Assembly (NCBI GenBank): GCA_900317555.1
Contig: ONHF01000002.1
Span: 1 to 64,000 of the forward strand
Length of the DNA stretch: 64,000 nt
Source of the DNA: an uncultured Lachnospiraceae bacterium
Lineage (GTDB): Bacteria; Bacillota; Clostridia; Lachnospirales; Lachnospiraceae
Direction of reading: 5' to 3'
The notes under the pieces are model-generated. The model did no database searches, had not been told where the DNA came from, and saw only the letters and a program-made list of their open reading frames with translations. Shown here piece by piece: positions 60,393 to 64,000 of the stretch. Made by a program: the position numbers and the translations under genes. Every line of letters starts with the position of its first letter. The first letter of the stretch is position 1.

Positions 60393-60433
60393 GCCGCCGG
60401 GCGTGCAAGGCAACTACTTGCACGCCCGGCGGC
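60393..60433. repeat. 17-bp perfect inverted repeat upstream of prsW
   Basis: GCCGCCGGGCGTGCAAG (60393-60409) and its exact complement (60417-60433) flank a 7-base loop. It lies between the metQ terminator and prsW, and a TATAAT on the minus strand (attata at 60382-60387) follows. It could be a second terminator, or cover the prsW promoter. The rest of 60318-60555 shows no gene. Confidence 0.7.
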
Positions 60434-60555
60434 ATTCTCCGGCCCGCCGTCCGCATCACCGCACGGCGGGAAGCCCGCGCACCGGAAATCCGACGCGCAA
60501 GCAGGCTCACATTCCCGGCAGCGCACCCCGCAGCCCTGCACCACAATTTCCACGC

Positions 60556-60602
60556 AAAAGGCAGCCGCGTGAACGGACTTAACGTCCATTCGCGCGGCTG
60601 CC
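60556..60602 (-). terminator. Terminator of the metNIQ operon
   Basis: A 10-bp stem (60560-60569 with 60593-60602) with an inner GGAC/GTCC, followed on the minus strand by TTTTGCG. It lies 27 bases after the metQ stop. Confidence 0.85.
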
Positions 60603-60628
60603 CGGCTTATCTTTATAATTGCTGTGAT

Positions 60629-61561
60629 TTACTGCTCGCCTTCGTAAGGAACAACCGATCCCTTATATGTGTCATTGATGAACTGCTTGATCTCATCAGA
60701 GTGAAGGACACCCGTCAGAGCCTTGATCTTCGGCAGGGATTCATTTCCTTCCTTAACTGCGATGATATTAACATACTGCTGAATCGCGTCGCCGTCCGCG
60801 GACTCTACCGCAAGCGCGTCCTTCTCAACAGAGAGACCTGCCTGCATTGCATAATTGCCGTTGATAACCGCGTAAGCAACATCCGGAAGCTGCTTGGAAA
60901 CCTGTGCTGCTTCGATCTCGACAATCTTTAAGTTGTGCGGATTCTCGGCGATATCGTTAACAGTAGCTGTGATACCGGCGCCGTCTTTGAGCTTGATCAG
61001 ACCTTCCTGCTGCAGAAGAAGCAGCGCTCTCGCTTCATTCGTCGTGTCGTTGGGAACCGCGATCGCATCGCCGTCCGCCACTTCATCGAGAGACTTCTTC
61101 GTTCCTCCGTAGATTCCGAAAGGCTCATAGTGAATCTTTCCGTTCTCGGCGATTGTAAGATGCGTACCGTTCTCCTCGTTGAAAGAATTCAGATAATTAA
61201 CGTGCTGGAAATAGTTTGCGTCAAACTCGCCGGACTCTACTACGTTGTTCGGCTGCACATAGTCCTCGAATTCCTTGACTTCGAGATCATATCCCTGACC
61301 AGCGAGGATCTCTTTTGCTTTTGCAAGGATTTCGGCGTGCGGTGTTACGCTTGCCGCAACCGTAATCTTCTCGCCGGCACCATCCTTTGCCGCCTCGGTA
61401 GCTGCCGCAGTTGCCGCCGCATCCGCTTCGGTAGCTGCGCTTGTAGCCGCTGCAGCGGAAGAAGCCGCCGTGTCAGCCGTCTTCGAGCTTCCGCATCCCG
61501 CAAGTACACCTGCTGCCAGAACAGCTGCGGAAACTACTGCCAGAATTTTGTTGTTTTTCAT
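60629..61561 (-). CDS. metQ: MetQ, methionine-binding lipoprotein
   Basis: The 310-residue protein has a lipoprotein signal peptide (VLAAGVLAGCGSS), an Ala/Thr/Glu-rich linker (about 25-65) and a NlpA/MetQ domain: VAASVTPHAEILAKAK, VEFxDY-type KEFEDYVQPNNVVESGEFDANYFQHVNYLNSFN, and NDTTNEARALLLLQQEGLI. It delivers methionine (or its derivatives) to MetNI. GAGGAG precedes the ATG. It lies last in metNIQ, after a 243-base gap filled with hairpins. Confidence 0.95.
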   Translation of the reverse strand: MKNNKILAVVSAAVLAAGVLAGCGSSKTADTAASSAAAATSAATEADAAATAAATEAAKDGAGEKITVAASVTPHAEILAKAKEILAGQGYDLEVKEFEDYVQPNNVVESGEFDANYFQHVNYLNSFNEENGTHLTIAENGKIHYEPFGIYGGTKKSLDEVADGDAIAVPNDTTNEARALLLLQQEGLIKLKDGAGITATVNDIAENPHNLKIVEIEAAQVSKQLPDVAYAVINGNYAMQAGLSVEKDALAVESADGDAIQQYVNIIAVKEGNESLPKIKALTGVLHSDEIKQFINDTYKGSVVPYEGEQ

Positions 61562-61580
61562 AATATATTACTCCTCTCTT

Positions 61581-61696
61581 ACATCTTCTGAAGATGTATG
61601 CGGTAACCTTTCTGAAAGGTTCCGCTCTTTCCTCCTTGAACTTCCTTCAAGGTCACGCCCTGAGGGACGTGAATTCACGCAGGCGAAGCCGCCTGC
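61581..61696 (-). other. Five consecutive hairpins between metI and metQ
   Basis: Reading the minus strand from metI toward metQ: GCAGGCG-GCTT-CGCCTGC (61679-61696), TCACGTCCCTCAGGGCGTGA (61653-61672), CCTTGAA/TTCAAGG (61634-61652), AACCTTT/AAAGGTT (61605-61621) and ACATCTTC/GAAGATGT (61581-61597). None is followed by a T-run. The last is close to the metQ RBS. They could stabilise the metQ mRNA or mark processing. The upstream part of the 61562-61804 gap shows no gene. Confidence 0.7.
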
Positions 61697-61804
61697 AGGC
61701 GTTTATACAAAGCGCGCATCGCAAATTCTGCCATGGGCGCAGCGTATACATCCGATGAGTCCGGCGCGCCGGGCGGATTCCGTGGAAGCTTCGGGTCACA
61801 TCTG

Positions 61805-62464
61805 TCAGACGCGTCTCTTGTCCGCCTTCGCCGAAATCCATGTGCCGGCTGCCTGGAAAATCTGAACCAGCAGTATCAGCAAGACAACGGTTGTCCACAA
61901 AATATTGGCCTGATAGCGATAATAGCCGTAACGGATCGCGATATCGCCGAGTCCGCCGCCGCCGATGACACCGGCCATTGCCGAATATCCAAGGACAGTT
62001 GCCGTTGTGATCGTCGCCCCCGAAATCAGGGATACTCTGGCTTCGGTCAGAAGCACATGCCAGATAATCTGCATGGTCCCCGCGCCCATCGATTCGGCCG
62101 CCTCAATGACGCCATGATCGACTTCCTTAAGCGAAGATTCCACCATACGCGCGATAAAAGGTGCCGCGGATATTACAAGCGGTACAATTGTTGCAGTCGA
62201 GCCGTAGCTCTTTCCCACAATCGCTCTTGTGATCGGAATTACTAATATAAGAAGAATCAGGAACGGGATGCTTCGCATGATGTTCGTGATTACATCCAGA
62301 ACCCGGTATACCGCCGCGTTCGGCTTGATTCCCTCCCGGTCGCAGACCGCGAGGACAATGCCCCACGGCAGTCCGATCAGGTATCCGACCAGCGTCGATA
62401 CAATGGTCATATACAGCGAATCGCGAATGCCTTCCGCGATCATAAGAATTGTCTGAGAATCCAT
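61805..62464 (-). CDS. metI: MetI, methionine ABC transporter permease
   Basis: The 219-residue permease has five or more transmembrane helices and the BPD_transp signature EAAESMGAGTMQIIWHVLLTEARVSLISG. The start at 62464 has AAGGAGG; a codon seven residues earlier overlaps metN. MetI and MetN form the D-/L-methionine importer. It is separated from metN by one base. Confidence 0.95.
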   Translation of the reverse strand: MDSQTILMIAEGIRDSLYMTIVSTLVGYLIGLPWGIVLAVCDREGIKPNAAVYRVLDVITNIMRSIPFLILLILVIPITRAIVGKSYGSTATIVPLVISAAPFIARMVESSLKEVDHGVIEAAESMGAGTMQIIWHVLLTEARVSLISGATITTATVLGYSAMAGVIGGGGLGDIAIRYGYYRYQANILWTTVVLLILLVQIFQAAGTWISAKADKRRV

Positions 62465-62465
62465 A

Positions 62466-63548
62466 TCACTGTTCCTCCTTCTCATATGAAGAGAGCGAAT
62501 CTGTGATATCTTCTACCGCCAGTCCTCTTTCTTCAAGGTAGCCGATCATCTTCTCCTGAATGGAAGCATCTCCGGGAAGTCCCAGAATCATCTCGCCTCT
62601 GGCAGTGCCGTTTACATCTTTGGTGTCTGCCCGCAGAATGTTGACCGGCTCGCCGAATTTCAGGATCATGTTCGCAACTACAGGCTCAAACGAGGAGTTG
62701 CTGGAGAAAACAATCCGAATCCGTCTGTTCTCATGCAGAATCGGAATGACACCGGCCGCGCGTTCCTGTTTGATTTCTTCCTGTTCCTTCTCCCACTCGT
62801 CCGGATCTTTGCCTTCGATAATCAGCTGTCTTGCGGCTCTGGACTTCGGGTGCGTGAAAATATCTTCTACAAGTCCCTCTTCAACAATCCGGCCGTTCTC
62901 GACGATCGCCACATGCCGGCAGATTTCACGGACAACCGACATCTGATGTGTGATAATAATGATCGTGATGCCTGTCTCTTTGTTGATTTTCCGGAGCAGG
63001 TCCAGAATCGACTGTGTTGTCTGCGGATCAAGCGCGCTCGTCGCCTCGTCGCACAGAAGAATTTTCGGATTGCAGGCAAGCGCTCTCGCGATCGCGACTC
63101 TCTGCCTTTGTCCGCCGGAAAGCTGGGCCGGATACGCCTTCTCTTTATTCGAAAGCCCGACTGTCACCAGCAGTTCTCTGGCGCGTTTGACCGCGTCCGC
63201 CTTTTGTATTCCGTGAATCTGCAGTGGAAAACAGACGTTGTCCAGCACGTTCCTCTGCATCAGAAGATTGAAGCTCTGGAAAATCATGCCGATGCTGCTC
63301 CGAAGGTCCCGGAGCTCTTTTCCGGACAGGTTCCCGAGTTCCTGCCCCTCGACCGTCACCGTTCCCTGCGTCGGAACTTCCAGATAATTCAGACAGCGGA
63401 CCAGTGTACTCTTGCCGGCGCCGGACATTCCGATGATGCCGAAGATATCTCCCTGCTCCACAGCAAGGTTGATATCCTTGAGCGCCTCGACTTTGCCTTC
63501 TTTGGTCTCAAATGTTTTGGAGAGATTTTTAACTTCAATAATAGGCAT
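62466..63548 (-). CDS. metN: MetN, methionine ABC transporter ATPase
   Basis: The 360-residue ATPase has Walker A GMSGAGKST, signature LSGGQRQRVAIARAL, Walker B ILLCDEATSALDP and H-loop ITHQMSVV, then a C-terminal NIL (C2) domain (about 270-355) that binds methionine for feedback. The start at 63548 (MPIIEVKNLSKTF) has AAAGGAA; the frame continues 42 codons upstream into the promoter region. It is the first gene of metNIQ. Confidence 0.96.
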   Translation of the reverse strand: MPIIEVKNLSKTFETKEGKVEALKDINLAVEQGDIFGIIGMSGAGKSTLVRCLNYLEVPTQGTVTVEGQELGNLSGKELRDLRSSIGMIFQSFNLLMQRNVLDNVCFPLQIHGIQKADAVKRARELLVTVGLSNKEKAYPAQLSGGQRQRVAIARALACNPKILLCDEATSALDPQTTQSILDLLRKINKETGITIIIITHQMSVVREICRHVAIVENGRIVEEGLVEDIFTHPKSRAARQLIIEGKDPDEWEKEQEEIKQERAAGVIPILHENRRIRIVFSSNSSFEPVVANMILKFGEPVNILRADTKDVNGTARGEMILGLPGDASIQEKMIGYLEERGLAVEDITDSLSSYEKEEQ

Positions 63549-63634
63549 GTGTTCCTTTCCCCTGCCTGTTCCTGTATGACGCTTCCGGCGCGGCTGATTC
63601 TTCCGGACCGCCCTGCCGTTCACACAAAGAAAGA

Positions 63635-63695
63635 GCAGGTACATTTTTCTATGCACCTGCCCCACATTATACACAAACAGTTCCTTCTGTGTAAA
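63635..63695 (-). promoter_or_regulatory. metN proximal promoter P2 with inverted repeat and 5' hairpin
   Basis: Minus strand TTTACA (63690-63695), an 18-base spacer and TATAAT (63666-63671). TACACA (63670-63675) and TGTGTA (63688-63693) form an inverted repeat within the promoter. The transcript would begin with a hairpin, GCAGGT/ACCTGC (63635-63660). Confidence 0.65.
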
Positions 63696-63786
63696 AAGAT
63701 CTCGCGGACCCGCGCACGACTATTTAACCGATCTGCAGCGCATGCACATTCGGTTTCCGGAACAACGGATCATTCTGTTGTCGGAA
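63693..63786 (-). promoter_or_regulatory. Attenuator-like alternative hairpins in the metN leader
   Basis: On the minus strand three structures follow in order: TTCCGACAAC with GTTGTTCCGGAA (63755-63786), AACCGA with TCGGTT (63750-63755 with 63726-63731), and a terminator made of AGATC with GATCT (63730-63734 with 63697-63701) around CGCGG/CCGCG (63703-63714), then TTTTT (63693-63697). The second and third share bases 63730-63731 and exclude each other. Confidence 0.55.
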
Positions 63787-63803
63787 TTTGCGTGTTCTCT
63801 CAT
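63720..63803 (-). CDS. 27-codon Met/Cys/Arg-containing leader peptide upstream of metN
   Basis: An ATG at 63801-63803 is preceded by AGGA 7 bases upstream and opens a 27-codon frame ending TAG at 63720. The peptide starts MREHANSDNR and its second half holds three more Met and three Cys, including the run R-M-C-M-R-C-R. The Met/Cys codons lie inside the hairpin that excludes the terminator. This is what a ribosome-mediated attenuator of a methionine importer would look like. No peptide evidence exists from sequence alone, and the mechanism is inference. Confidence 0.5.
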   Translation of the reverse strand: MREHANSDNRMIRCSGNRMCMRCRSVK

Positions 63804-63839
63804 GGCAGGTTCCTGACCTTGCTTCCTTTCCTTACGTAT

Positions 63840-63896
63840 TCAACTATTGCCTAGTTGATTTATAGGAATACTATTGCAAAACAGCCCGCAAGTCAA
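63840..63896 (-). promoter_or_regulatory. metN distal promoter P1 with dyad operators
   Basis: Minus strand TTGACT (63891-63896), a 17-base spacer and TAGTAT (63868-63873). Directly downstream, over the start of transcription, lie CCTA-N9-TAGG (63850-63866) and TCAACTA-TTGCC-TAGTTGA (63840-63858). These dyads resemble operators of Rrf2-type sulfur regulators such as CymR in layout, but no consensus match is claimed. Confidence 0.6.
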
Positions 63897-64000
63897 CAAT
63901 AAAATAATGTCGGTTCGTCATAGTTTCAGGCTATGGCAGTATCGCCGGCGTCCGGTTCCGATGCCTCCCCGCGTACTCCATACGATCCAGCTGGTCTTCA
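63897..64000. other. Window edge, no assignable gene
   Basis: The last 104 bases hold no recognisable gene. A minus-strand frame is open from the edge to a TAG at 63931-63933 (23 codons, ending R-T-P-A-I-L-P) and could be the tail of an upstream gene, but it has no recognisable family signature. Confidence 0.3.

Noticed and set aside
63660-63900. SAM (S-box) or T-box leader upstream of metNIQ
   Set aside because: I found none of the conserved S-box sequence (GAUGAAACC-type) nor a T-box sequence; a leader-peptide model fits better, though it is unproven.
1-64000. CRISPR arrays, prophage, intact insertion sequences
   Set aside because: No array of regularly spaced repeats, no integrase, no transposase other than the truncated Rpn-type gene at the left edge was seen.

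Overview
The window looks like a chromosomal segment of a GC-rich anaerobic Firmicute, most like a gut or oral Lachnospiraceae-type clostridium. The evidence is strong AGGAGG-type ribosome binding sites, sigma-A promoters, a perfect CIRCE/HrcA operator, clostridial families (DUF5716/DUF5717, DUF3842, DUF4317, DUF6320-like, YheO-type PAS regulator, C69 dipeptidase), Ala/Thr/Glu-rich lipoprotein linkers, and a fermentative/flavin-respiratory gene set. Most genes lie on the minus strand. There is no prophage, intact insertion sequence or CRISPR array; the only mobile-type gene is a truncated Rpn/PD-(D/E)XK nuclease at the left edge. The genus assignment is inference.

Left part (1-24 kb). purB sits downstream of a three-gene set of large uncharacterised proteins (DUF5717-like, Hsp70/actin-like DUF5716-like, TPR-like), followed by htpG. 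The CIRCE operator of htpG overlaps the stop codon of the PrsA-like foldase upstream. A long tightly packed run then reads MBL/beta-CASP hydrolase, hflK, hflC, thyA (TTG start), folA, FAD dehydrogenase, foldase. Next come an orphan HicB-like gene, an RsuA-family pseudouridine synthase, DAHP synthase, a metallophosphoesterase, a cytoplasmic-looking BMP-domain protein and uridine phosphorylase.

Middle (24-46 kb). A plus-strand trio encodes a condensation-type acyltransferase, a zinc-ribbon membrane protein and a pectin-acetylesterase-like hydrolase. It is followed by a 0.7-kb gene-free stretch with a strong minus-strand promoter, about 440 nt of hairpin-rich sequence and a terminator: a candidate large non-coding RNA. 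Then come a VWA surface protein, a CYTH protein, a heterodimeric ABC exporter with one degenerate ATP site, L-lactate dehydrogenase, an AraC regulator, malQ, a MATE transporter, cardiolipin synthase, a NUDIX hydrolase, a lipoprotein and a DEAD-box helicase whose short leader carries a terminator.

Right part (45-64 kb). A UDP-sugar dehydrogenase carries an N-terminal XRE DNA-binding domain. A YheO-PAS regulator, DUF3842, ECF S-component and uridine-kinase-like set includes a structured, terminator-bearing leader in front of the ECF gene. Then come a MATE pump, DUF4317, a C69 dipeptidase, a 1484-residue exported reductase with three FMN_bind and two flavocytochrome-type FAD modules, two identical tRNA-Gly genes, thiT, a PrsW protease and metNIQ. 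Upstream of metN are two promoters, a dyad operator and a 27-codon Met/Cys-containing leader ORF followed by mutually exclusive hairpins, which suggests translation-coupled attenuation. Five consecutive hairpins lie between metI and metQ.
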